Below are positions 55,014-64,000 of a stretch of DNA of 64,000 bases, piece after piece. Below the pieces are notes generated by a model. The model did not search any database, had not been told where the DNA came from, and saw only the letters and a program-made list of their open reading frames with translations. How positions within the stretch are numbered: position 1 is the first letter of the stretch; every line of letters starts with the position of its first letter. The position numbers were made by a program, and so were the translations under genes. Origin of the DNA: Evernia prunastri (Eukaryota; Ascomycota; Lecanoromycetes; Lecanorales; Parmeliaceae); NCBI GenBank assembly GCA_003184365.1, contig NKYR01000124.1, positions 1 to 64,000 on the forward strand, in the 5' to 3' direction.

Positions 55014-55736
55014 CTATGCGCCCTTGTATCCATATCTGAGGTCTTCTAGTGCATCTACATCCACAGAAAGCATCAAGTTTCTCGCGAGCATGATGACTAT
55101 GAATGATACTACACAACTATTAGACGATCAGATTACCATTTCACAAAGAAGATGCTGCCTACCCAGGGGCAACAGACAAAGCAACCAGAACCCATCATGT
55201 ACGCCTGGCTTGCCTCTAAAAGTTAAGGCGTTCAAGGCGCAAAACAAGCTCAGGACACCATTGAGGTAGCTGATATATTGATGGACTGGTCCCTGGGGCC
55301 CTAAATGCCTCTTCGACTTTATACGGTTTGGCGAATTAGGCTTCGTGTTAGGGATGAAGGTCAGGATGTAGGCCGTGGCAATGAGGGAGGTCATGCAGAG
55401 AAGGCTGACGAGCCAGGCTTGGACGAGACGCGACATGACCAGCGCGGGGATATATGCCATGGCGGAGACACTGGGGACGGCGAGGAAGATCCGCTGGCGT
55501 GGTTCAGAGCGGGGCTGCCATACTGCATTCAGGACAGACCTACTTTGTATTCCTCATTACGCTCGTCATTCTCGGCTCTGAGCTTCGCGATGAGCTTCTC
55601 TTGCTCTAGGTGCTAGTATCAGTACGAATCGACACTCTTTACAATTCCGGCTGTAACAACCTTCCTCGTCAAGGTACTTCGGAATATCATCGTCGTCGTT
55701 ACTAAGAAATGTTCTTCGTAATCTCATAGCAGCCAT
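55014..55736 (-). CDS. Small two-to-three-pass membrane protein, 183 aa
   Basis: Four exons: complement(join(55014..55096,55163..55493,55544..55605,55661..55736)). Splicing turns three clashing frames into one protein. It starts MAAMRLRRTFLSNDDDDIPK, continues DEEEQEKLIAKLRAENDERN and YKRIFLAVPSVSAMAYIPAL, has a membrane helix AWLVSLLCMTSLIATAYILT and a second around YLNGVLSLFCALNALTF, and ends LARNLMLSVDVDALEDLRYG. The intron between EEYK and RIFLA is 50 nt (GTAGGT, CGCCAG). I recognise the opening (MRLRRTF...DEEEQEKLI) as conserved in filamentous fungi; the function is unknown. An ER or mitochondrial membrane is possible. Confidence 0.8.
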
Positions 55737-56261
55737 GCGGTGAAGTAGAAATTGCTCTGAGATTTGCGCAGCGAGATCCTAAGTTACAGTGCACTGTACC
55801 TTACGCCCGCCTTGCCAAGAAATCTGCGCCGAGCTCCATGCCAATCGGGCATGAACCGGGCGCCGCTTTGTGATGATGTGATCCTGTCCGTCTTTACGCA
55901 TCCAATGCTGGGAACCTCTGCTGATGTAATGCATGAGACTTGTCGCACTGGTTGTTATCCTGGCCTTCTTCAGATCAGCCTTACCTCGCCTTGATTCTAC
56001 ACGGTCACACTTACGCATGAATGCTGCCGGGGTGCTGGGTAATAATTTACCAAATGATAAGCTTGAAGGAATCCTATTCGCCAATTTCTCCTGTTAGAAT
56101 AAATGCTTTGGGCCTTGGTACTTGGTGATCGGTGATCGGCAATGTAGACTTGGATTCAAGGAGAGAGAAAATTGTCGTGTATGCGGTGATTTGGCCGAGC
56201 ATTCGATATGACTGAAAAGCACATTTTTATCTGTGGGGCAACCATAAAGCAGTGCTGGAGC

Positions 56262-56934
56262 CTAGCCTGCGGCTTCCCCTTCCATAGATGTATTCGTGAA
56301 GGGATCTCCTCTCCCCTCATCTAGCAATTGTATCTTCCTCCCGTCTTCCGTCTCCAGGCTCCACTCTTTCGTCTCGAACTATACTCGTTAGATCAGCCCA
56401 CCAAAAGGTCTTTCCATACAGAATGATTCAACTCACCTTCCCCATTCTCCCTCTTCTCACACTCTTGAACCTCATCACTCCACTCGCTCTGGTCCCTTTC
56501 ACCCCAAATTGGATATCCACCTTTCCATGCAATTGATTCATTTCTCCCCAAATCCATGGCCACATATCCCGAAAATATATCTCATCGCCTAATTCTCTCC
56601 TGCCTATTTCACTCGTGCGTAATGCGTATAATGTGGCAGCTACAACCGAGGAGGACGATTTCTGGTAATTGAAGATTCCGAGGGCGGAGACGGTGATGAT
56701 GGCTATAAAGATTGGAAGACTTCGCGCCCAGACGCGCCAGGAACCGGAGACAGCTGGGAGCGCGCGGTCGGAGCGTCGGCTCAAGAGGGGCCCGGAATTG
56801 GGCCTGGGAGCAGCGATGAGGTTGCGGAGGCGGGCATGCTTGGGGAGTGGGGATTGTCGGCGTAGGCAGGGCGTTTGCTGGAGGAGAGAGCTTTGCCAGT
56901 CACATAAGAGGGAGCTGACTCTCCGTGGAGGCAT
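56262..56934 (-). CDS. COA1: Cytochrome oxidase assembly factor Coa1, 204 aa
   Basis: complement(join(56262..56378,56437..56934)), with a 58-nt phase-0 intron (GTGAGT at 56436, GTATAG ending 56379). A basic N-terminus without acidic residues serves as mitochondrial presequence, followed by one inner-membrane segment at about 73-90 (LPIFIAIITVSALGIFNY). The Coa1 core is ALRTSEIGRRELGDEIYFRD, WPWIWGEMNQLHGKVDIQFG and VKGTRASGVMRFKSVRR. The second exon supplies the usual WSLETEDGRKIQLLDEG tail. Coa1 helps early maturation of Cox1 in the inner membrane. The start is placed at 56934, as upstream codons in frame have no ATG. It shares a 182-bp promoter with the uL3m gene. Confidence 0.9.
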
Positions 56935-57116
56935 CTTGTTGTGAGAAGCTGCAAAATGCGTAGCATGATGACGGTGATACCTCGGCGAAGTGTATTCAGT
57001 ACACGTACTGCAAGTCTTGGCTGTCCTCACTGTATCGAATTCTCCTGGAGGACTTGATCAATTGGAACACCTACACTTCGGTGTTTGCAGGCACTATCTT
57101 CCAATACTTCGTAGAT
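56935..57116. promoter_or_regulatory. Bidirectional promoter, COA1 / mitochondrial uL3
   Basis: Only 182 bp separate the two start codons, which point away from each other. Both products act in making the mitochondrial respiratory or translation machinery. No specific factor site is recognised. Confidence 0.6.
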
Positions 57117-58081
57117 ATGTCTATAGCGGTCTGCCACAGCTACTGGCAGCTACCTCCGGCCTTTCTACTGCCCCGGGTAATTTTCAAACATGCATCAAAA
57201 CGCGGCATCAAATCAATTTCAACTCCTCAGTACAACCGATTCAACAAGGGGCAAGGCTTACCACGGCTCGGAGCCTCTGCTGAAGCTGCACTCGAGCGTA
57301 AAGCTTACACTACACCGTTACGGACCGGAGCCTTAGGAACCAAGAAGGGCATGTCCGCCGTCTACGACACCGAGACCGGGCGGCGACAGGCCGTCACTAT
57401 AGTGCAGATGGATCGGGTCCAGGTGGTTGCTCACAAGACTAGAGCCAAGGATGGATACTATGCCGTTCAAGTCGGATCGGGTTGGAAACATCCAAGCAAT
57501 GTCACGCGCCCTTTACTAGGTCACTACGCAGAGAATGGCGTGAGCCCCAAACGACATCTGGTGGAGTTCAAGGTCAGAGATGAGAAGGGTCTACTGGGTA
57601 TTGGCGAGATGGTTGGTGCGGGATGGTTTCAGGAAGGGCAATTCGTTGATGCAAGAGCGAATTCAAGGGGGATGGGTTTTGCTGGTGGCATGAAAAGATG
57701 GGGTTTCAAGGGTCAAGGAGCTTCGCATGGTGTATCCTTGACCCATCGATCGATGGGTTCGGCGGGACAGTCTCAAGGTGGTGGGTCGAGGGTTCTACCG
57801 GGGAAGAAGATGGCAGGGCGAATGGGAGGACATCAAGTTACTTCTCAAAACGTAAAGGTCGTGAGAGTCGATGATGAGAAGGGCATCGTGGTGCTGAATG
57901 GTATTTCTGTACTATTTCTCGGCCGTGGTTTGAGACGCTGATGATTTCTTTAGGCTGTATACCTGGACCTGAGGGCTGCTTGGTCAAGCTGTCAGACGCG
58001 ATCAAGAAACCATGGCCCGAGATAGCCACAATGACATCAGGGGCTCAAGGCACGGCGGAATCATCGAGAGCGACTACGTGA
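57117..58081 (+). CDS. Mitochondrial large-subunit ribosomal protein uL3m (L3), 303 aa
   Basis: join(57117..57900,57954..58081), with a 53-nt phase-1 intron (GTATTT at 57901, TTTAG ending 57953). The start at 57117 is the first ATG in frame and gives a basic, mitochondrial-type leader (HASKRGIKSISTPQYNRFNK). The L3 fold includes TGALGTKKGMSAVYDTETGR, VTIVQMDRVQVVAHKT, VGAGWFQEGQFVDARANSRG, GMKRWGFKGQGASHGVSLTH and GKKMAGRMGGHQVTSQNVKV. The second exon adds GPEGCLVKLSDAIKKP. L3 helps form the peptidyl-transferase centre region of the mitoribosome. The family identity is secure. Confidence 0.95.
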
Positions 58082-58956
58082 TCGAGTAAATTTGTTTCAT
58101 GATACAAACAATACAGTGCAGATTCGAATCATTGGATTCGAAGGATGCGATAATTTGCTAGAGGTTCGGCCCCAGCGTCTGGCTCACAGCAGAAAAAGCC
58201 TACTGTGGCTTAAGCATCATCACCATCTGTGAGGAAGTAGCACAGCAGACTCCCCCCATGGTGGAGAGCTTTTAATTACTTGCTAGGTCGGTGAGAGCGA
58301 GTTCTCCTACCTAGATAGCGTATGGTGAAAGGACGAAAAGAACAGCAGAGAGAGCCCGACTATCAGCGTGTACTATATTTAAGTGGAAATCATTGCCATA
58401 GATCATTCTTGCCTCAAATGAAGAAACAGGAGCCGCTCCTTACAGTGTACAGTTTGCCACAAAATTCTGCGTCCCGGAGTATACGAGTACTGTGCCAAGG
58501 CGGGTAAAGTGTGGGAAATAAGATTTTGGTGAACACAGTCAATTTTGACAGGTCACTCTTCTCCCATCTACATTGTCAACATCTCACCACTTCCATCGTC
58601 AACAGTTATCATCTCAGCTCACTTCTGAGGTTCGCTCTTTCCGTGGTAAGAAGAAGGCGCGTTCGCCGTTGCCATCTCAAGTGCTTACACGAGGTGCCTA
58701 GACAGCGTGTGCTTTGTTAGGGGGTGGTAGGGGCCCCTCTGGAGAAGAAAGAGCAGGCGTTGTTCTCAGACAGCAATCGCCAGGGCCCATCATCATTAAG
58801 ATTCACGTTTTCATCACCTATAACCATCTTAAGGAAGCATTGAGTTGCTGCCTTGAACCAACATTCATTTCGACTCGGGGCTTTCTCCGCTTTTCTATCG
58901 TCTAAGAATAGACCACCGAGTCAAAAAAACAAAAGCTGAAAAAACAACCCCTCACG
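58082..58956. other. Intergenic stretch
   Basis: Promoter and leader of the mucin-like gene. No gene was recognised. Confidence 0.45.
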
Positions 58957-60248
58957 ATGGCAAACAACGGTACAGGTAATTAGATCATTGAGAAGCTTCT
59001 CTAGCAGCCATATACTGACGACGTTCAGTTAATACACCAATTGCATTCATTTCGACCTCTCCGGTGGTTCTGCCGACTGCCCCAGGAGCAGTACCAACAA
59101 CCTCTAGCAGCGCCGTCATTGTAGATACAACTTCAACTTCAATATCAACAACGTCACAAGCTCCCTCAAATGTTGTTGCATCGCCTTCTTCTCCCACAAG
59201 CGATGCTGTAGCCGCCGCTCCAACACCATCTTCGTCAACATCGGAGTTCCAAGTTACTAGAATTGTGCTTACGTCCTCGACGAGTGATGGAACACCACAA
59301 CCAAAAACCATCACTCTTACTTCGACATCATCTGGTTCTGTGACGACTCCTTCCGCAACATCAAGCGCAACTGCAACCAAATCATCTGCCAGCAAATCAA
59401 GCGGAGCTCCCATATCAACCGCTGGCGCCTCCACCACTTCATCGGGAGGGCTCTCTGCGGGTGGCAAGATTGCTGTAGCGGTTGTCGTACCAGTCGTCGC
59501 CGTTGCTTTAATCGTACTCGCCGCTCTCTTCCTCTGGCGGAGACGGAAACAACGCAAGGACGGCGAGGAATTGCGGAGAAAAGAAGTAGAAGAGTATGGG
59601 TTCAACCCCAATCATGATCCCACACTACCCGTCATTGGAGGTGCCAGCAGTTCAGGGGATGAACCGTCAGAAATGACAGAGACGGATGGAGCTGGTTATC
59701 GAGGCTGGGGCACGACATCGACCAACCGAAACCCATCTACTACCCTCGCAAGCAGTCAAGGACCTATTGGGGTGGCCAGATCTACCAGTGGCAGCGATAA
59801 TGGCCGTTACGTTAGCGGGTCACCAACCGCCGGAACAAATAAGAGCTCGGATGTACAGTCTAACGACCCTCTTGTGGGGAGCCCAACTCACGATCGACCA
59901 TTGAGCGAAGACTCGGAAACCATCGGAGCCCTTGGTACCGTGGCTACAAACGGCAACCGTCAAGACATCCATAGAGGAACCTCGAATGCATCCTCGGCTT
60001 ACTCAGGAGCACACCGATCGGACACCTCTGGTGAAGGCGCCGTACCGGGGAGTGCACCTGCGCAGCAATACTACAACGAAGGCATGTTCTACGATGAGGG
60101 CATGCCCCAGCATGGACCATACGGGGATGGAAGCTACGGTGGTGGACAGCCAATCATCCGAGACGTGTCAGCAAGGAGAAATACTAGGATCGAGAATCCT
60201 TCAGTCATTCCTCAGCAAGGCAACGCAGGCATTGCTCAAAATTTCTGA
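58957..60248 (+). CDS. Mid2-like Ser/Thr-rich single-pass membrane protein, 412 aa
   Basis: join(58957..58975,59029..60248). The first exon is only 19 nt (MANNGT); a 53-nt phase-1 intron (GTAATT, GTTCAG) follows. Residues about 10-150 are mucin-like Ser/Thr/Pro/Ala, a likely O-mannosylated stalk. A membrane helix at 153-176 (IAVAVVVPVVAVALIVLAAL) is followed by WRRRKQRKDGEELRRKE and a Gly/Ser-rich cytosolic tail. The arrangement matches fungal Mid2/WSC-type surface sensors, but there is no N-terminal signal peptide or WSC domain. It would therefore insert through the internal helix, or an upstream start has been missed. It probably reports on or anchors to the cell wall. Confidence 0.75.
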
Positions 60249-61741
60249 TCGAATCAGCATGGTCAGAGTGGCGTTGAGGTTTATTCCCCAGGTACTTCGG
60301 CAGGTTTAGGGCATATGGTCAGCAGCTGTCACATCTGCAATTATTACAGTGTCTATTTAAATATTATCAGCATCGACCCAGCCCAATTACGGCGGATACA
60401 TAGGGTGCCTAATACCGATTTATCAAGCTTGTCGCGCCACCACGGTTCAGCTGAGTTCTATGTGCGCATTGCAAAAGTCGATTCCTATTATTTTGTCTTT
60501 CCCTGAAAGTATCGCAGTGTTATTGAGCGGGTGCAGGACAGGTGGTTGAATGGGCTTTGGAAGGACAGTCATAGGAATCATGTATGTAGGCGCAATTACT
60601 TTGATAATCGATCACTACCGCCATCACTCGAACAACGAAGGCCCAAAAGACTAAGCGAATGAAAAGATGGCCGCATGCTACACACAGAAGCATACTATGT
60701 ATACCTACCTTAGGTCAAATACAGGAAGTCTGCGTCAAGTTTCAACAGTTCTTGACAGCGCTAGCAGCAGCCCTAGTCCTGATTTCGGAAGCGGCCATAA
60801 CCTAAGGTACATCGAGGCAAGAGCAGGTCTCAAGCAGCCAGGCAAGCCTTCGGGAGGGGTGTCATTATCCGAGATGTTTCCGCAGTCCACCTTCGTACCT
60901 AGGTACCCTATCTTATAAAAATACCTACTTTGAGAAGTGATACGCTGGTTGTGCTATATGATGGTAAGGACCGTGGTTAAGGTATTGTAAGATACTGTAC
61001 TTTACTCATAGAACATTTCATCTAGAAGCTCGCTAGAAGCTTTTCCCGCCAGCACTGCGGGAAACGTGCAGGAACCTGCTAGCATGATTGGTTTCGAAAT
61101 TTTGACATTTATTATTAAAGTATTATTATTATTGCCTTGCCTTAACTTTTCGAAAGGGTATCCAACTTATAATTGCTTAAACCGACTCAAGAGGCCTCTT
61201 CCCAGATCCCCCAACAATCCAATTGCTCCGAAAACATGACTGAAGCGCCAAATTCCCCCCGCGCTGCTGTAGAAAGGGAGGGAGGGGTAATGTGAAAATT
61301 ATGAAAAATACCTTCTGGTGTCTTGCTCCATTGACTTCAGTGAGTTCCGTGGGTGAAAATATTCAAGGTTCAAGGTTCAAGATTCCAAGATTCCAAGATT
61401 CCAAGATCAAAGATCTCTTAAGAGTTAGATTTGGTGTGCACAAGCGCAACTACTCTATCGCCTCTGATCCTACTCTACTGCAAAGTGCGAAACACAGTAT
61501 ATCTAAAGTAGCACAGCGGTTGTTGGCTTGACCTTAGACCTGCTACTTTCCCACCTGTTCGCCTTGCTTTCCCCCCATTACATAGGTTATGGCACCAATG
61601 CAGATGCTTGGCTAGACCCTTGGGCCTTCTTTCCTCATTGTACTACCTACCTTACCTACTTCTCAATTCACCATCCTCCCTCCCATCCTTTCTCTTCTGC
61701 AATCTCTCGCGCACACATCTTAACCCTTCTCTACAACAACA
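60249..61741. other. Intergenic stretch upstream of PHO81
   Basis: Promoter region of the PHO81-like gene. I saw no CACGTG (Pho4/NUC-1-type) site in it. No gene was recognised. Confidence 0.45.
61363..61415. repeat. Short tandem repeat (TTCCAAGA)n
   Basis: About six imperfect units of 7-8 bp (TTCAAGGT changing to TTCCAAGA) within the region upstream of the PHO81-like gene. Confidence 0.8.
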
Positions 61742-64000
61742 ATGTACGTGCATCACTTTCAATTATCTCATATCTGAATACACTTACTCTCGTGCAAATG
61801 CCTACAAGTCTCCGAACCGTTGAAGAAGCCTGACACCGATACCGGCTTCCAGGAAGTTCGGCAAGCATTTGCAGAAACGGCAACTCGACATACCGGAATA
61901 CGCTGCAAGCTTTGTCAACTACAAAGCTCTCAAGAAGGTCTAGGCAGGTTATGCCCGTATCCGCCTCGTCGCTAACACTGGAATAGCTCATCAAGCAGCT
62001 GAGCGCTACCCCGACCCTACTACCCCAAAATGCGACCAACGCAGTCCTCGACAACCTTGACCCTCAGGCTTTGCTGCAGGCAAACAGAGCAACTTTCTTT
62101 TTCAGACTTGTACGTTACCAGTACCAGTAGAGCTTCTCTACAGCAAGCTTACAGCGCCCGCCAGGAAAGAGAGCTCGAGAAAGTCAATGCATTCTATCTC
62201 CAAAAGGAGGCTGAGGTCTGTTCAACGATAACATTCTTAGGGTGACCGTGGCTAAAGACTTTGTAGCTCAAGCTCCGCCTCAAGACTCTCTTGGACAAAA
62301 AGAGAGTCATGCAAGCGAGAAGTGCGATAGCCTCCAAGATATCTGCAAGCTTCATCACCCTCGAAGAAGGTTTCCAACAGTTTGGAAATGATCTGAACAA
62401 ATTACAGGTACGCATATCTACGTATGGGCAATCTTTTCCCCCGCCTGACAATTACTAGCAATTCATTGAGCTCAACGCTACTGCCTTCTCTAAGATCCTC
62501 AAGAAAGTGGGTGATGAACCTTTATAACTGCAACGAGGGCCGCCTGCTGACATTTCGCAGTGGGACAAAACCTCCAAGGTCCGCTTTTTCGGCTCTGCGT
62601 CGCTCAGCTTCGGCTGACCCCTTTCATAGTCAAGGACAAAAGAGCTGTACCTTTCACGTGCTGTCGAAGTCCAGCCATGCTTCAACCGAGACGTGATCAG
62701 CGACCTTTCGGACCAAGCTACGACTAGTCTGCTTGAGCTCGGCGCTTGGGCGGAGGGCGAAAAGGTCCAATATGATTCGAGCAGACCGGCCGAGCATACA
62801 GTGACTGGTCAATCGATCGGTACTGACAACAGTGACACAGATTCTCAGATATTACAAGCTGCAGACACCGGCAATCGGGCCGGCCTCCAGGATTGGATCT
62901 CGCGCCTGAAAGAGTCACCGGATGCTAGAGAAAGATTTACGCGGACATTTCTAGCTGCCACCCCGGAAGCTCCAGAGGAGTCGCTGAACACACTCCTCGA
63001 GAGTGGTCTAGTTGATATCCACGCCGAAGACGAAATAAATGAAAGGAATTGCCTACACGAAGCTGCAATATCTGGTAGAGATCTAGTCTTGAACATTGCT
63101 CTGCGCAGTAGGGTTGATGTTGCACGTGTGGATGTCTACGGGAGAACACCTCTCCACTATGCTTGCATGTACGGTCATGTCGCCATGGCTCGAGCTTTGA
63201 TGGAAAGCAGGCCGAATACCATCGACTATTTAGACCACGACAATTTCACACCGTTGATTCACGCCATCGTCCACCACCAGTTTCCTTGTGCTCAACAGCT
63301 ACTCGCTTACGGCGCCCGCATCGATCCAGAAAGCGAGTCAGATCACGTTCCTCTAAATCTGGCTTGTCAGTACGGATCCGTGACAATAGCGAATCTATTG
63401 CTTGAGAAGCAGGCAAAGTTACTCCCGGACGCTGAAGGTCTCTTCCCGCAGCATCTTGTTGCCCGATCAGGTCAAAGTCCAGATACGCTCTTGATGCTGG
63501 AGCGTTACGGCGCAGATTTAGACCAGCGCGACAAGCTATACCAGTGGACACCATTGTTCCATGCGGCCTCCGAAGGTCGCGTAGATTGCATCCGAACCTT
63601 GTTGGAACGAGGTGTTGATGTTCAGATATTGGATGAGAAGGGGTTTTCCGCTATGTACTACGCAACCTGGGAAGGTCATCTCCAGTGCATGAAGCTGTTG
63701 AGTTCAACAGATGCTGGAATTCTCGACGTGCCCCGATTAACCACAAAACGCTCTCTTGTATCTCCCGTACCAGAGAGCTCGGCCCCGGTGCCATTGGATG
63801 CAGATGGTATCCCAGATCTATCTCTCCCGCCGCCCATCATCCCACTCCGCCGATACGGTCACAATTTCCTGGATAATAAGACTTTCATCCAACTAAGCTT
63901 CGAAGCAGTAGGCTCTGATGCCATCGTGTTCTACCATGACAGCAAATACCCGGCAGCTCGCCTTACAATCTCTTCCAAATCCTCCGATATGATACCCCGG
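61742..64000 (+). CDS. PHO81: PHO81/NUC-2-like phosphate regulator: SPX and ankyrin part, 3' end cut by the window
   Basis: join(61742..61743,61853..61937,61987..62109,62165..62215,62267..62407,62459..62506,62561..62578,62630..>64000). This gives 613 residues in the window. The SPX domain starts KFGKHLQKRQLDIPEYAASF and continues YKALKKLIKQLSAT, FFRLERELEKVNAFYLQKEA and SASFITLEEGFQQFGNDLNK. It binds inositol pyrophosphates. Ankyrin repeats follow (RNCLHEAAISGRD, YGRTPLHYACMYGHVAMAR, FTPLIHAIVHHQ, YQWTPLFHAASEGRVDCIR). A GDPD-like domain is expected beyond the edge. PHO81 inhibits the Pho80-Pho85 cyclin-kinase when phosphate is low. The first intron splits the ATG itself (AT | G), and exon 7 is only 18 nt (WDKTSK). 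Confidence 0.93.

Noticed and set aside
55128..55605. Apparent frameshift in the small membrane protein gene
   Set aside because: A 50-nt intron (GTAGGT...CGCCAG, phase 0) joins the two frames cleanly, so the gene is intact.
60249..61741. Phosphate-response (CACGTG) sites upstream of PHO81
   Set aside because: None was found in this stretch; CACGTG-like hexamers occur only inside the coding exons.
1..64000. tRNA or rRNA genes and CRISPR arrays
   Set aside because: I saw no convincing B-box (GGTTCGAnnCC) with a matching A-box, no rRNA-like sequence and no regularly spaced repeats; a covariance-model scan would settle the tRNAs.

Overview
This window is nuclear DNA from a filamentous ascomycete (Pezizomycotina). 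The evidence is many short introns (mostly about 46-70 nt, GT-AG, with CTAAC/CTGAC-like branch sites), no operons, and fungus-specific families: PHO81, Coa1, DUF1763, DUF2293, Mid2-like mucins and F-box-like proteins. I cannot name the genus. Where the six-frame reading breaks at introns I rebuilt gene models by hand, using splice sites, phase and protein-family continuity; nothing has been checked against transcripts.

Region 1, about 1-31 kb, is sparse and accessory-like. It holds decayed genes (a hypothetical gene with an in-frame stop, a SET protein with an altered active-site tyrosine, a short-chain dehydrogenase with a frameshift and a hAT-like miniature transposon in an intron), dispersed repeats, and an unusual run of secreted-protein genes. 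Six signal-peptide genes lie between 5.6 and 22.9 kb. Three of them (at about 8.1, 15.6 and 22.6 kb) appear to be divergent members of one unnamed small secreted family. The others are a DUF7907-like protein, an isochorismatase-like hydrolase with a signal peptide, and a beta-sandwich secreted protein. A compact ubiquitin C-terminal hydrolase, a 695-aa fungal protein and an HXXXD acyltransferase are the other intact genes.

Region 2, about 31-43 kb, has a divergent pair of F-box-like genes, a type II membrane glycosyltransferase-like gene, a broken epimerase fragment, microsatellites, and an assembly join: an N flanked by two nearly identical copies of about 180 bp.

Region 3, about 43-64 kb, is dense and core-like. 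It carries a 785-aa single-pass membrane protein, CCDC25/Jlp2, a mitochondrial carrier, a DUF2293 protein, a DUF1763 LYR-like protein, a small membrane protein, a COA1 / mitochondrial uL3 divergent pair, a Mid2-like mucin, and the 5' part of PHO81 running off the right edge. Five of these gene products are expected in or around mitochondria.

An 88-bp near-perfect inverted repeat sits at 8-95 and 28392-28480 and brackets most of the accessory region. A second dispersed repeat (4297-4409 and 34938-35049) differs mostly by transitions, as expected from repeat-induced point mutation (RIP). The most interesting candidate for something undescribed is the three-member secreted family.
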